From Sulfitobacter sp. (GTDB taxonomy: Bacteria; Pseudomonadota; Alphaproteobacteria; Rhodobacterales; Rhodobacteraceae), in the NCBI GenBank assembly GCA_024637305.1, contig JAGXFI010000164.1, positions 1 through 58,920 of the forward strand: a DNA stretch of 58,920 nt. Reading direction: 5' to 3'. Within the stretch, counting starts at the first letter, position 1. Each line of letters begins with the position of its first letter. The notes below the pieces were generated by a model, which made no database searches, was not told where the DNA came from, and worked only from the letters and a program-made list of their open reading frames with translations. Both the position numbers and the translations under genes were made by a program. Of the stretch, positions 41,529 through 52,034 are shown piece after piece.

Positions 41529-42929
41529 ATGGCCACACAAAAGCTCTACGCAGGAGCCAAGCTGCGTGAATTGCGCGTGCGATTGGGCCATACGCAAAAG
41601 GACTTTGCCGCACGTCTGGGAATTTCATTGCCCTACCTCAACCAGATGGAAAACAACAACAGGCCGGTGTCTACGACGGTGGTGCTCGCCCTGGCTTCGG
41701 AGTTCGGCATTGACGTCACTGAACTTAGCGCAGGGGACGGCGAACGGTTGGTCAGTGACATGCGCGAAGCACTCGCCGATCCGCTATTCGAGACGATCAG
41801 CCCGCCGCTCGCCGATTTGCGGCTGACCGCGTCCAACGCGCCTGGATTGGCCCGCGCGTTTCTGGCGCTGCATCAAAGCTATCGGCAAACCCAGGAGCGC
41901 CTCGCGTTTCTCGACGAAGCTTTGGGCCGCGAGGACGCCCGTGCCGCCCCGTCCCCCTGGGAAGAAGTGCGCGATTTCTTTCACTATTGCGACAACTATA
42001 TCGACGCCGTCGACCGCGCCGCAGAGCATTTCGCAGGCCGTGAAGGCAACTACCGCAACGTCCGCCTTGCAGCGGTTTCGGCGCTGTCTGCCAAGGGGAT
42101 CACAACTGTCTTCGAAGACACCGCAGCACTTCGCATCTATGAGCCCGAAGCAAAGACCGTCCGGATATCCTCGCGCGCGGCCCCGCAGACGCAGACGTTT
42201 CAGATGCTCTTGCAGGTGGCCCTATCATCGCATGATGCCTTGCTCGAAGCGACGCTGGATCTTGCGCGATTCCACACACCTGCGGCGCGCAACATCGCCA
42301 AGATCGGGTTGGCCAACTATTTCGCGGGTGCCGCGCTGATGCCCTACGGCGCGTTTCAGGCGCGTGCCAAAGCGTGCCGTCACGATCTGGAGCTTTTGGC
42401 GACGCATTTCGGTGCCTCGATCGAACAGGTCGCGCACCGCCTTTCCACGCTGCAACGGCCGGGGGCAAAGGGCGTGCCATTCTTTTTTGTGCGGGTCGAT
42501 CAGGCGGGGACCATCACCAAGCGTCATTCCGCGACACGGCTGCAATTTGCGCGCTTTGGCGGTGCCTGTCCCCTCTGGAACGTCCACCGCGCGTTCGAGA
42601 CGCCGGGCCGATTTCTGCGGCAGTTGGCGGAAACGCCGGATGGCGTGCGCTATATCAGCCTTGCAAGGGACATTTCCAAATCCGGGGGCACGTTCGGTGC
42701 GCCGGTGCGGCGCTATGCCATCGCATTGGGATGCGAGGTGCGGCACGCGGGCCAATTGGTCTATGCGGACGGTCTGGACGTCAGCCGCGACAGCGCGTTC
42801 GAGCCGATTGGCATTTCGTGCCGTATCTGCGAGCGCAAGCAATGCCACCAACGCGCGGTGCCACCGTTGGAGCGGACCCTTGTCGTTGATCCGCACCGTC
42901 GCGATGTGCTGCCGTATCGGGTGGAATAA
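41529..42929 (+). CDS. pccR: short-chain fatty acyl-CoA regulator family (ScfR/PccR-type) XRE regulator
   Basis: KLYAGAKLRELRVRLGHTQKDFAARLGISLPYLNQMENNNRPVSTTVVLALASEFGIDVTEL...; C-terminal Cys-rich ISCRICERKQCHQRAVPP. Confidence 0.85.
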   Translation: MATQKLYAGAKLRELRVRLGHTQKDFAARLGISLPYLNQMENNNRPVSTTVVLALASEFGIDVTELSAGDGERLVSDMREALADPLFETISPPLADLRLTASNAPGLARAFLALHQSYRQTQERLAFLDEALGREDARAAPSPWEEVRDFFHYCDNYIDAVDRAAEHFAGREGNYRNVRLAAVSALSAKGITTVFEDTAALRIYEPEAKTVRISSRAAPQTQTFQMLLQVALSSHDALLEATLDLARFHTPAARNIAKIGLANYFAGAALMPYGAFQARAKACRHDLELLATHFGASIEQVAHRLSTLQRPGAKGVPFFFVRVDQAGTITKRHSATRLQFARFGGACPLWNVHRAFETPGRFLRQLAETPDGVRYISLARDISKSGGTFGAPVRRYAIALGCEVRHAGQLVYADGLDVSRDSAFEPIGISCRICERKQCHQRAVPPLERTLVVDPHRRDVLPYRVE

Positions 42930-43589
42930 TCACCGCTTGGAGGCGCGCCAGCCGGCCGCCTGCGCCGCTGCCTCGGAACAGAACCACCGTTCCCCTTGCC
43001 CTTCTCGGATTCCGGTCCGTTCATAGAATTCTTGCCCCGGCACATGGTATATCCGTGTGCCGCTGGAAGAAATGTTGCCTTTGATCTTGCAAGAATCATC
43101 CGGTGGGATCCGCCCCTTGGCCCGTGTCGCACGGTGCCGCGACGGGGATTGGAGGCGCACCGCGTGAAGGCCACGGTCAAAGATGGCGGCGGCCTTTTCC
43201 TGCTCGACGTAGTCGTCGCCGTAGCGAACATAGGCAAAGGCGAACCCTTCGGACACCAGCCATTCACCGACATCGACACCACGGGCATTGCAGCGTGCGA
43301 CAGTCCGGCCATATTTGTCCAGTTCCAGCGGAATGCATGTTGCCTGCGCACCGTCGAATTGGTCGCGCACAGCGCGCGTTATCCAACCGCCGCACGCCCA
43401 ATCCGCCCCCTGTTCGGTCACACAATGCTGATCGGTTTCTGGGGCGTCGATGGCATGCAGGCGGATGCGGACGCCGGCCACTTGGAAAGTGTCACCGTCG
43501 ATCACAGTAATGGGACCTGTGATCGGATCAGCAAAAAGCGGGCCTGCGAAGCCAATAAGAAGGACAAATAGAGAACAAATTCTTAACAT
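42930..43589 (-). CDS. thermonuclease (SNase)-family secreted protein with C-terminal GN.SSSGTRIYHVPGQ domain
   Basis: GPITVIDGDTFQVAGVRIRLHAIDAPETDQ; C-terminal IKGNISSSGTRIYHVPGQEFYERTGIREGQGERWFCSEAAAQAAGWRAS. Confidence 0.85.
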   Translation of the reverse strand: MLRICSLFVLLIGFAGPLFADPITGPITVIDGDTFQVAGVRIRLHAIDAPETDQHCVTEQGADWACGGWITRAVRDQFDGAQATCIPLELDKYGRTVARCNARGVDVGEWLVSEGFAFAYVRYGDDYVEQEKAAAIFDRGLHAVRLQSPSRHRATRAKGRIPPDDSCKIKGNISSSGTRIYHVPGQEFYERTGIREGQGERWFCSEAAAQAAGWRASKR

Positions 43590-43642
43590 CCCTCAATTTG
43601 GACGCAAACGGCACCCCGATCAATCCTTGATGTTAAGAAAGG

Positions 43643-45301
43643 TTAACGCTGTGATACTTTCCAGTTGGGATGAATCCACGGCTCGTCGTTGCTTGCGGCC
43701 AGCACGGATTTGCCAAGAACGTGATCCGCGATCTTCTCTCCCACCATGATCGAGGGCGCGTTCAGATTGCCGTTCGTGATGCGCGGGAAGATCGAGCTGT
43801 CGGCCACCCGCAGGCCAGTCACGCCGATGACGCGCCCCTCGGGATCGACCACCGCATCGCGATCATCGGGCCGTCCCATCCGGCAGGTGCCGCAAGGATG
43901 ATAGGCGCTTTCGGCATGTTCCCGGATAAAATCGTCGATTTCATCATCGCTTTGCACATCCGCGCCGGGCTGAATTTCGTGTTTGACGAAAGGCTTGAAC
44001 GCAGGTTGCGCGAAAATTTCGCGGGTGAGGCGGACGCAGGTCCGGAATTCGTCCCAATCATCCGCGTGGGACATGTAATTGAACACGATCTTGGGCGGAT
44101 CTGCCGGGTTGCCCGACGAGAGGCTGACACGCCCGCGGGATTTCGACCGCATCGGGCCGGTATGAGCCTGAAAGCCGTGGCCTTCGGCAGCGGCCTGCCC
44201 ATCATATCGCACCGCAATCGGCAGAAAATGGTACTGAATGTCCGGATATTTGACGCCAGGTTTGGACCGGATGAAGGCGGCGCTTTCGAACTGGTTCGAC
44301 GCGCCCATGCCTTTTTTGAAAAGCAGCCATTGCGCGCCGATCACAGCCTTGGAAAAGATGTTCCAATGTCGATAGAGCGTTATCGGCTGGGATGCCGCCA
44401 TCTGCATGTAGACCTCCAGATGGTCCTGCAGATTGCCACCGACGCCGGGACGATCCGCGACAACGTCGATGCCGTGTTCGCGCAAATGTCCCGCAGGACC
44501 GATGCCTGACAGCATCAGGATCTTGGGCGAATTGATGGAGGACGCGGCAACGATCACTTCGCAGCCTGCCTCGATCAGTTCCGTCTTGCCGCCACGAATG
44601 ACTTCGACGCCGATTGCACGACCGTCCTTGATGACCACGCGTTGCGCCAATGCCTTGACCAGTGAGACATTTTTCCGCTTGAGTGCGGGGCGCAGATACG
44701 CATTTGCCGCCGACCAGCGCCGTCCGTGCCAGACGGTCTGCTCCATCGGGCCGAAGCCTTCCTGCTTTTCGCCGTTGTAGTCATCGGTCGTCTCGTACCC
44801 TGCCTGCTTTCCAGCATCGACAAAGGCACGAAACAGGGGATTTTGCCGGGGCCCGCGGCTGACATGCAGGGGCCCATCGGTCCCGCGCCAGTCGGGATCG
44901 CCGCCGTGACCGTTGTCATGCCACGTTTCCATCCGCTTGAAATATGGCAAGACGTCAGCATAGCGCCAGCCATCGGCCCCCGCCTCGGCCCAGTGGTCGA
45001 AATCAAGGGCGTGACCGCGCACGTAGACCATACCGTTGATCGAAGACGAGCCGCCGATGACCTTGCCGCGCGGGACTACAAGACGGCGATTGTTCAGATG
45101 CGGCTCGGGCTGCGACTTGTAGCCCCAGTCGTAACGCTTCATGTTCATCGGATAGCTCAGGGCGGCAGGCATCTGGATGAAGGGGCCGGCGTCCGTACCG
45201 CCATGTTCTATGACCAGCACGGACTTGCCCGCTTCGCCAAGCCGGAAGGCCATGGCGCAGCCCGCGCTTCCCGCGCCGATGATGACGTAATCAGCTTGCA
45301 T
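43643..45301 (-). CDS. betA: choline dehydrogenase
   Basis: [64 protein letters not shown] oxidoreductase. Confidence 0.95.
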   Translation of the reverse strand: MQADYVIIGAGSAGCAMAFRLGEAGKSVLVIEHGGTDAGPFIQMPAALSYPMNMKRYDWGYKSQPEPHLNNRRLVVPRGKVIGGSSSINGMVYVRGHALDFDHWAEAGADGWRYADVLPYFKRMETWHDNGHGGDPDWRGTDGPLHVSRGPRQNPLFRAFVDAGKQAGYETTDDYNGEKQEGFGPMEQTVWHGRRWSAANAYLRPALKRKNVSLVKALAQRVVIKDGRAIGVEVIRGGKTELIEAGCEVIVAASSINSPKILMLSGIGPAGHLREHGIDVVADRPGVGGNLQDHLEVYMQMAASQPITLYRHWNIFSKAVIGAQWLLFKKGMGASNQFESAAFIRSKPGVKYPDIQYHFLPIAVRYDGQAAAEGHGFQAHTGPMRSKSRGRVSLSSGNPADPPKIVFNYMSHADDWDEFRTCVRLTREIFAQPAFKPFVKHEIQPGADVQSDDEIDDFIREHAESAYHPCGTCRMGRPDDRDAVVDPEGRVIGVTGLRVADSSIFPRITNGNLNAPSIMVGEKIADHVLGKSVLAASNDEPWIHPNWKVSQR

Positions 45302-45311
45302 CTTGCCCCCT

Positions 45312-46769
45312 TCAGAACGGCGCTTCGAGGTCGCCCATGCGCACGTAGACCGACTTGAGCTGGGTGTAGTGATTGATTGCCGCCTTGGAGTTTTCACGCC
45401 CGACGCCGGAGTTCTTGGAGCCGCCGAACGGAGCCTCTACGGGCGCGTCATTGTAGGTATTGATATAGCAGGTCCCCGCCTCGAAACGCGCAGCGACGCG
45501 GTGCGCGCGGGTAAGGTCGCGGGTGAAAACGCCTGCGGCCAGCCCGAATTCGGTATCATTCGCGCGGGTCATGACGTCTTCTTCGTCTGTGAAATCGAGC
45601 ACCGCCATGACGGGGCCGAAGATTTCTTCGCGCGCGATCGTCATGTCGTCCGTGACATCGGCAAAGACGGTAGGCTCCATGTAGAACCCGTCACGGTCGA
45701 CACGGCTGCCGCCATAGACCAGTCGCGCGCCTTCGGCCTTGCCCTTGGCAACATAGTCCAGCGCGATGTTCATCTGCCGTTCGGACACCATCGGGCCAAA
45801 ACTGGTTTCAGGATCCATCGGATCGCCTATGACCGCATTCGCGAGACGGGTCGCGAGACGGTTGAGAAATTTCTCCTTGATCGCGGTATGAACGAAAACA
45901 CGCGTGCCGTTGGAGCAAACCTGACCGGAGCTGTAGAAATTGCCAAGGATGGCACCGGAAACGGCGTTCTCTATATCGGCATCTTCAAAGACGATCAGGG
46001 GGGATTTTCCGCCCAGCTCCATCGTGACATGTTTGATGCCTGCGGCGGCGGCGGCGTAGACCTTGCGACCCGTGGGAACCGATCCGGTGAGGGAGACCTT
46101 GTCCACCCGGGGGTCCTCGATAAGGGCCGCGCCTACTTCGCCCATGCCTTGCACCACGTTGTAAAGACCTGCGGGCAGGCCCGCCTCGTGCAGGATTTCA
46201 GCGACTTTCAGCGCGCTGAGTGGTGTTGTCTCCGACGGTTTGAAAATCATCGAATTGCCACAGGCAAGCGCCGGTGCACCTTTCCAGCAGGCGATCTGGG
46301 TAGGGTAGTTCCAGGCGCCTATGCCGACACAAACGCCAAGCGGCTCGCGACGCGTGTAGACCCAGTCTTCGCCAAGCTGGATATGCTCACCCGTCAGGGT
46401 CGCGGCCATGCCACCGAAATATTCCAGCGCATCGGCCCCGGAGGTGGCGTCGGCGACAGAGGTTTCCTGATAGGGCTTGCCGGTGTCGTAGGTTTCCAGG
46501 ACCGACAGATCGTGATTGCGCGCGCGCATCATGTCGGCGGCGCGGCGCAGGATGCGGCCGCGTTCGGTCCCGGTCATCGCGGCCCATGCGGCCTGCGCCC
46601 GCCTTGCCGCGGCAATCGCCTGTTCGACGATTGCCGGTGTGGCCGCATGGACTGTTGCAATCTTTTCGCCCGTGGCGGGGTAGATCACGTCGATCGGCGT
46701 GCCTGCGGTGTCTTCGACATATGCACCGTCGATGAAATGGCTGGCGGGAGGTTGTGTGTCATAGGGCAT
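45312..46769 (-). CDS. betB: betaine-aldehyde dehydrogenase
   Basis: [48 protein letters not shown] catalytic Cys context. Confidence 0.95.
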   Translation of the reverse strand: MPYDTQPPASHFIDGAYVEDTAGTPIDVIYPATGEKIATVHAATPAIVEQAIAAARRAQAAWAAMTGTERGRILRRAADMMRARNHDLSVLETYDTGKPYQETSVADATSGADALEYFGGMAATLTGEHIQLGEDWVYTRREPLGVCVGIGAWNYPTQIACWKGAPALACGNSMIFKPSETTPLSALKVAEILHEAGLPAGLYNVVQGMGEVGAALIEDPRVDKVSLTGSVPTGRKVYAAAAAGIKHVTMELGGKSPLIVFEDADIENAVSGAILGNFYSSGQVCSNGTRVFVHTAIKEKFLNRLATRLANAVIGDPMDPETSFGPMVSERQMNIALDYVAKGKAEGARLVYGGSRVDRDGFYMEPTVFADVTDDMTIAREEIFGPVMAVLDFTDEEDVMTRANDTEFGLAAGVFTRDLTRAHRVAARFEAGTCYINTYNDAPVEAPFGGSKNSGVGRENSKAAINHYTQLKSVYVRMGDLEAPF

Positions 46770-46823
46770 GATGGCGCTTTCTGATCGGTCGGAATTGGAT
46801 ATTTGAAGAACAATGAAAGGGCG

Positions 46824-48332
46824 TCATTCGCCCCGTGGGAAGCGTTTGGATTCCTCAAGCACGTTGAGGTCCATGTGGTTGCGCATGTATTGTTCTGACG
46901 CGTCCCGGAGAGGTTGATAGTCCCAAGGGTAATAGCCGCCCTCGCGCAGGGCTTCATAGACAACCCAGCGGCGGGCCTGGGATTTGCGCACGTCGGCGTC
47001 AAAGGCCGCGAGGTCCCAACGGGCGTCGGCCTTGGCCCTCAGTGACGTGAGCGTGCTCTGGTGGTCGGACATGTCTGCCAGGTTCGTCAACTCATGCGGG
47101 TCTTCGTCAAGGTTGAAGAGCTGATCGGGATCAAGCGCGCAGCGGTTGTATTTCCACGGACCGTAACGGAGCGAAACCATGGGTGCCTCGGACGCCTCGG
47201 CGGCATATTCCATCGCCACGGGTTCCGTGCGTTCCACGCCTTGCCCCATCGGCACAAGGGATTGACCGCTCGTCCATGGCATCACCTCGGCCATACTGAC
47301 GCCCGCGAGGTCGCACAGGGTCGGGCAGACATCAATGTTGGAAACAGGTGTGCTGTGCAGACCCGGTTCCATCTGGGGGGCGGCGATCATCAACGGCACG
47401 CGGGAAGAGCCTTCGAAGAAGGACATCTTGAACCATAATCCGCGCTCGCCGAGCATGTCGCCGTGGTCCGAGACGAAGAGGATGATCGCTTCTTGCCGGG
47501 TATCCTCCAGCGTTTGCAGAATCTCGCCGATCTTGTCGTCCAGATAGCTGATATTCGCGAAATAGGCGCGGCGGGAACGCTGGATGTCCTCTTTGGAGAT
47601 ATCGAAGTTGCGCCAGTCGTTGGCGTCGAAGATACGTTGCGAATGGGGGTCGTGATCGTCGTAATCCATCGCAGGTACTTCCGGCAACAGGTGCGCGCAA
47701 TCCTCGTAGAGATCCCAGTATTTGCGGCGCGCAACGTAAGGATCATGCGGATGGGTAAAGCTGACCGTGAGGCACCAGGGGCGCGGGTCGCCACCGCGCG
47801 ACAGATCGTAGACCCTGCGGGTGGCCTCATAGGCGACGGCGTCGTCGTATTCCATCTGGTTGGAGATTTCCGCGACCCCTGCCCCGGTGACCGAACCCAT
47901 GTTGTGATACCACCAGTCGATGCGTTCGCCCGGTTTGCGGTAATCTGGCGTCCAGCCGAAATCGGCGGGGTAGATGTCGGTCGTCAGGCGTTCCTCGAAC
48001 CCGTGCAACTGGTCGGGGCCGACGAAATGCATCTTGCCCGACAGGCAGGTAAGATACCCCGCGCGGCGCAGGTGGTGCGCATAGGTGGGGATGGACGACG
48101 CAAATTCGGCCGCGTTGTCATAGATGCCTGTGGCGCTTGGCAGTTGTCCCGACATGAAGGCGGCGCGGCCCGGAGCACAGAGCGGGCTGGCGGTATAACA
48201 GTTGCGGAACCGAGTGGAGCGCGCTGCAAGCTTCTTCAGATTGGGCGCGTGCAGCCAATCGGCAGGACCATCGGGGAACAGCGTTCCGTTCAGTTGGTCG
48301 ACCATCAGGATCAGGATGTTGGGTTTGCTCAT
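46824..48332 (-). CDS. betC: choline-sulfatase
   Basis: MSKPNILILMVDQLNGTLFPDGPADWLHAPNLKKLAARSTRFRNCYTASPLCAPGRAAFMSGQLPS; sulfatase CxPxR motif. Confidence 0.95.
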   Translation of the reverse strand: MSKPNILILMVDQLNGTLFPDGPADWLHAPNLKKLAARSTRFRNCYTASPLCAPGRAAFMSGQLPSATGIYDNAAEFASSIPTYAHHLRRAGYLTCLSGKMHFVGPDQLHGFEERLTTDIYPADFGWTPDYRKPGERIDWWYHNMGSVTGAGVAEISNQMEYDDAVAYEATRRVYDLSRGGDPRPWCLTVSFTHPHDPYVARRKYWDLYEDCAHLLPEVPAMDYDDHDPHSQRIFDANDWRNFDISKEDIQRSRRAYFANISYLDDKIGEILQTLEDTRQEAIILFVSDHGDMLGERGLWFKMSFFEGSSRVPLMIAAPQMEPGLHSTPVSNIDVCPTLCDLAGVSMAEVMPWTSGQSLVPMGQGVERTEPVAMEYAAEASEAPMVSLRYGPWKYNRCALDPDQLFNLDEDPHELTNLADMSDHQSTLTSLRAKADARWDLAAFDADVRKSQARRWVVYEALREGGYYPWDYQPLRDASEQYMRNHMDLNVLEESKRFPRGE

Positions 48333-48904
48333 TTGTTGGACTCCAGGAGCAGATCAAGAGTGGACAGCGCTGCGGCCCGCGCGTCTGCGGCCGAACCACG
48401 CTCGGACAGCGCGGCACGCAGGTAGAGGCCGTCGATGAGGGCTGCGAGTGTGTCGGCATCCGTCTCGGGACGGGTGCAGATCGGGCGCAGCGCATGCCGC
48501 AGGTTGGAGCGCAGGCGCCGCTGGTAAATGCGCAGCAACCGGCGTGTGCCTTCGTTGCTATGCGCGGCGGCATAAAGCGTCATCCACGCACTGGTGGTTG
48601 CAGGGGCAAAGCAGGTTTCGGCAAAACTTGCGACGACAATGGCCTCGGCCCGGGCGCGGGGCGTGCGGGCGTGGGCCAGTGCCGCGCGCACCTCGGCGCT
48701 GTATTCGGTCAGGATGTGGCGCATGGCAGCCAAAAATATCTGGTCCTTGCCGCCAAAGTAGTGATGCGCAAGTGCCGTGGACATGCCTGCCTTCTTGGCA
48801 ATCTGCCCGACGGTCACGTCCAGCGAATGGGTGCGTCCGATTTCGGAGATCGTAGCCTCGACCAGTGACGCACGGCGCAGCGGTTCCATTCCAAGCTTGG
48901 GCAT
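48329..48904 (-). CDS. betI: TetR-family transcriptional repressor of the choline/betaine genes
   Basis: RRASLVEATISEIGRTHSLDVTVGQIAKKAGMSTALAHHYFGGKDQIFLAAMRHIL. Confidence 0.93.
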   Translation of the reverse strand: MPKLGMEPLRRASLVEATISEIGRTHSLDVTVGQIAKKAGMSTALAHHYFGGKDQIFLAAMRHILTEYSAEVRAALAHARTPRARAEAIVVASFAETCFAPATTSAWMTLYAAAHSNEGTRRLLRIYQRRLRSNLRHALRPICTRPETDADTLAALIDGLYLRAALSERGSAADARAAALSTLDLLLESNK

Positions 48905-48951
48905 CAGATTCGTCTCCGTAATGAAGGTTCGCCTGATGGTGGAGTTCTTTT

Positions 48952-48965
48952 ATTGACTAGTCAAT
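48952..48965. promoter_or_regulatory. candidate BetI operator ATTGACTAGTCAAT
   Basis: 14-bp perfect palindrome 48 bp upstream of betI. Confidence 0.65.
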
Positions 48966-48987
48966 CAAGAAACCGGGAGGGCGTGGA

Positions 48988-49890
48988 TCAGACCTTGGTC
49001 TCATGGCTGTGCGGGGTGACACGCTGCTTTAGCATCGCCTCGCGCCAGGTGATGAACGTCACCGAGCCGAGGATGACGAAACCGCCTAGCACCACCCAGA
49101 TATCCACAGGTTCGCTGAACATGAATGCGCCCAGCGCGGTGGCCCAGACCAGTTGCAGGAAGGTGACCGGCTGGGTCACAGTCACCGGGGCCGCGGCAAA
49201 TGCCAGCGTCATGGTGAAATGGCCTGCCGTGGCGAAACAGGCGACGCCGAACAGAACGGCAAGCTCATGCCCGGTCGGTTCGATCCAATCGGCCAGCGCG
49301 AAAGGTGTCAGCCCGATGGTGACAAAGACAGAGAGCATCGCGACAACGACAGACGGCTTGACCTCGTCCGCGACGATCTTGGCTACAAGATACGATCCGG
49401 CGAACACCACTGCGGCTACCAGCATTGCAAGATGGGCATCGCTGACCTCGCGGAAACCCGGCCGCAGGATTATCACGGCACCGAACAATCCCATCACTAT
49501 CGCCACGATCCGCCGCGCAGCGAGCCGTTCGCCCAGAAATATCGCCGCCCCTATGGTGACATAGATCGGGGCAAGGTAATTCATCGCTGTCACCTCGGCT
49601 ATGGGCATGCGTGCCATGGCATAGAACCACAAGATGACGCCGCCAGCGTGGCAGAGCCCGCGTAACGAGAACAGCGCCCATTGGCGACGTGTCAGATGGG
49701 CAGACCGCAGCGCGCCGATCGCCGGCAACAAGAACACCAACCCCATCGCATACCGGATAAAGGCGGATTCCGACGGCGGTATCCGCGGGCCAAGATATTT
49801 GACCAGCGCCGTTACCATGATGAAACAAAGGCCCGTGACGATCATCCAGAAGATGCCAGCCAGCGGGCGGTGGGGAAGAGCCGTCGCCAT
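48988..49890 (-). CDS. EamA/DMT-family transporter
   Basis: ALVKYLGPRIPPSESAFIRYAMGLVFLLPAI...EVTAMNYLAPIYVTIGAAIFLGERL. Confidence 0.9.
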   Translation of the reverse strand: MATALPHRPLAGIFWMIVTGLCFIMVTALVKYLGPRIPPSESAFIRYAMGLVFLLPAIGALRSAHLTRRQWALFSLRGLCHAGGVILWFYAMARMPIAEVTAMNYLAPIYVTIGAAIFLGERLAARRIVAIVMGLFGAVIILRPGFREVSDAHLAMLVAAVVFAGSYLVAKIVADEVKPSVVVAMLSVFVTIGLTPFALADWIEPTGHELAVLFGVACFATAGHFTMTLAFAAAPVTVTQPVTFLQLVWATALGAFMFSEPVDIWVVLGGFVILGSVTFITWREAMLKQRVTPHSHETKV

Positions 49891-49929
49891 GCGCCATCAA
49901 GAACCCAGTTTCACGGCATGTTCAAGCGC

Positions 49930-50526
49930 TTAGAGCAGAAGTTTGAGCGCAATCGCCCACATCGTCAGGGCAATCAGCGCATCCAGGATTTGCCAACTGC
50001 GACTGCGTGCAAAGACCGGACTCAGCAATCGCGCACCATAGCCGAGAGAAAAGAAGAAAACGAAACTGGCGCTGACGGCCCCGACGCCGAATGCCAGCCT
50101 GTCCGGATACTGTGCCGAGATCGAGCCGATCAGGACAACCGTATCGAGATAGACGTGCGGATTCAGAAATGTCAGTGCCAGAATGGTCGTGATCGCCCGC
50201 TTGAGGCTTTGTGTGGCTTGGCTGTTCACCGACAACGCCGCGCCACCACGCCATGCGCTGAGCGCGTTTTGCGTGCCGTACCAGATCAGGAACGCAGCCC
50301 CTCCGTAGCGCATGGTCGTCTCGAACCAAGGCACCGCTTCGGCCAGAGCACCGAAACCGGCGACGCCCGCGGCAATAAGCGCGGCATCGGAAATCGCGCA
50401 TGTCAGGCACACCCAGAACACATGCTCGCGCCTGAGCCCTTGCCGCAGGACAAACGCATTTTGCGCGCCGATCGCGAGGATCAGTGTCAAACTGAGCGCG
50501 AAACCTGAAAAGAGAGAAGCGAACAT
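49930..50526 (-). CDS. LysE/ArgO-family amino acid exporter
   Basis: FSGFALSLTLILAIGAQNAFVLRQGLRREHVFWVCLTCAISDAALIAAGVAG. Confidence 0.92.
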   Translation of the reverse strand: MFASLFSGFALSLTLILAIGAQNAFVLRQGLRREHVFWVCLTCAISDAALIAAGVAGFGALAEAVPWFETTMRYGGAAFLIWYGTQNALSAWRGGAALSVNSQATQSLKRAITTILALTFLNPHVYLDTVVLIGSISAQYPDRLAFGVGAVSASFVFFFSLGYGARLLSPVFARSRSWQILDALIALTMWAIALKLLL

Positions 50527-50719
50527 CTGGCAGCCCGTTGGAAGATGATGGTCCGCGCAACTAGCCGGCTTGTCCCATCCGGCGCAACCCTCTGGGTCAG
50601 TTTACACAGACACACAGATTTGTGACCTATTTCAAAGGCATCACAGTGATCTGATCGTTCTGCTCTGGCGTATTCGAATGACACATACCATATGCGTACA
50701 ATCAATAAGGAACCAAAGA

Positions 50720-50956
50720 ATGTTCGACGCGAATTACAAGATCGACCTGAGCTCGAAAGATATCGAATTTATCGAGACCGCACTTCAAACCCAGTCCAAG
50801 ATCCTGCGCCTTCAGGCAAGTGCCGGAAGTGCCGACGCACGTTCCAAGCTCGATGATGTGAAACGCACGTTGGCCAAGATCGACATGCAGCGCCCGGTTG
50901 CGCGCAAACCGTGCAAGAAGCCCAGTTGGCTTTACTATCTCGGGCTGGCGACCTAA
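50720..50956 (+). CDS. hypothetical protein (78 aa)
   Basis: [58 protein letters not shown]-like AAGGAA upstream. Confidence 0.65.
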   Translation: MFDANYKIDLSSKDIEFIETALQTQSKILRLQASAGSADARSKLDDVKRTLAKIDMQRPVARKPCKKPSWLYYLGLAT

Positions 50957-51705
50957 CCTTCGGCTTCGAGTTGTGTCATGACCTCGTCGGACGCCTCGAA
51001 ATTCGTCGTCACGCGCTGAACGTCATCGTCATCTTCCAGCGCATCTACCAGTTTCATCAGCTTCTGCATTGCTTCCAGGTCCATTTCGGTCGTCGTGGTG
51101 GGACGCCAGACCAGCTTGGTGGAGTCGGATTCACCAAGCGCCGCCTCCAACGCGGTGGCGACGTCGTTCAGGTCTGTATCGGCACACCAGATGACATGGC
51201 CTTCATCCGTGCTCTCGACATCTTCGGCACCGGCCTCGATCGCGGCCAGCATGATGGTGTCGGCATCGCCCGCGTCGGCCGGGTAGGAAATTTCACCTTT
51301 CCGATCAAACATGAACCCGACGCTGCCCGTCTCACCCAGGTTACCGCCGTTCTTGGTGAAGGTGGAGCGCACGACCGATGCCGTGCGGTTGCGGTTGTCG
51401 GTCATTGCCTCGACGATCACCGCCACCCCGTTGGGGCCATAGCCCTCATACCGGATTTCTTCGTAATCTTCTCCGTCGCCCGCCTGTGATTTCTTGATGG
51501 CGCGGTCGATCACGTCCTTGGGTACCGAGACCGACTTGGCCTCTTTCACCGCCAGACGCAGACGCGGGTTCTTGTCAGGGTCGGGGTCACCCATCTTGGC
51601 CGCGACAGTGATTTCTTTGGACATCTTGGAAAACACCTTGGCGCGCAGCTTGTCCTGACGCCCCTTGCGGTGCTGAATGTTCGCCCATTTGGAATGGCCT
51701 GCCAT
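50953..51705 (-). CDS. yebC: YebC/PmpR-family DNA-binding regulator
   Basis: [53 protein letters not shown]. Confidence 0.95.
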   Translation of the reverse strand: MAGHSKWANIQHRKGRQDKLRAKVFSKMSKEITVAAKMGDPDPDKNPRLRLAVKEAKSVSVPKDVIDRAIKKSQAGDGEDYEEIRYEGYGPNGVAVIVEAMTDNRNRTASVVRSTFTKNGGNLGETGSVGFMFDRKGEISYPADAGDADTIMLAAIEAGAEDVESTDEGHVIWCADTDLNDVATALEAALGESDSTKLVWRPTTTTEMDLEAMQKLMKLVDALEDDDDVQRVTTNFEASDEVMTQLEAEG

Positions 51706-52034
51706 GATAGTCTCCGATTTTCAGATGCTCTTGCAGTGCTCTATATTCCAGCAGAAATGTTCAAGGCAATGCGAAAGCCGGATCATCGGCGCTCCAACGA
51801 CCTGAGTTGGCCGCTGGCATCTACGCCGTCGCAACGGTCCGCGAATCAAAAGGAACATTTCAATGGCTTCCTGCCACCACCCTTGCGTCGCCGTGTTTCT
51901 GCGATTGACCTTGAACCGGAGTATCATCACGTTGGGCCGCGTATGCACATGAACCGACCTGCCCGATTTCCGGATGCAGGTTCTCCCCAGCAACACTCTA
52001 TTTCGCAGTAATTATTCGCGGATCGAAGGATGCC

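Noticed and set aside
43633-43646. TTAA...TTAA pair near the thermonuclease promoter as a CtrA box
   Set aside because: Spacer is 6 nt rather than 7 and one half overlaps the betA stop codon; not the established spacing.
45303-46784. 493-aa plus-strand ORF antisense to betB
   Set aside because: Shadow ORF; betB is an unmistakable aldehyde dehydrogenase.
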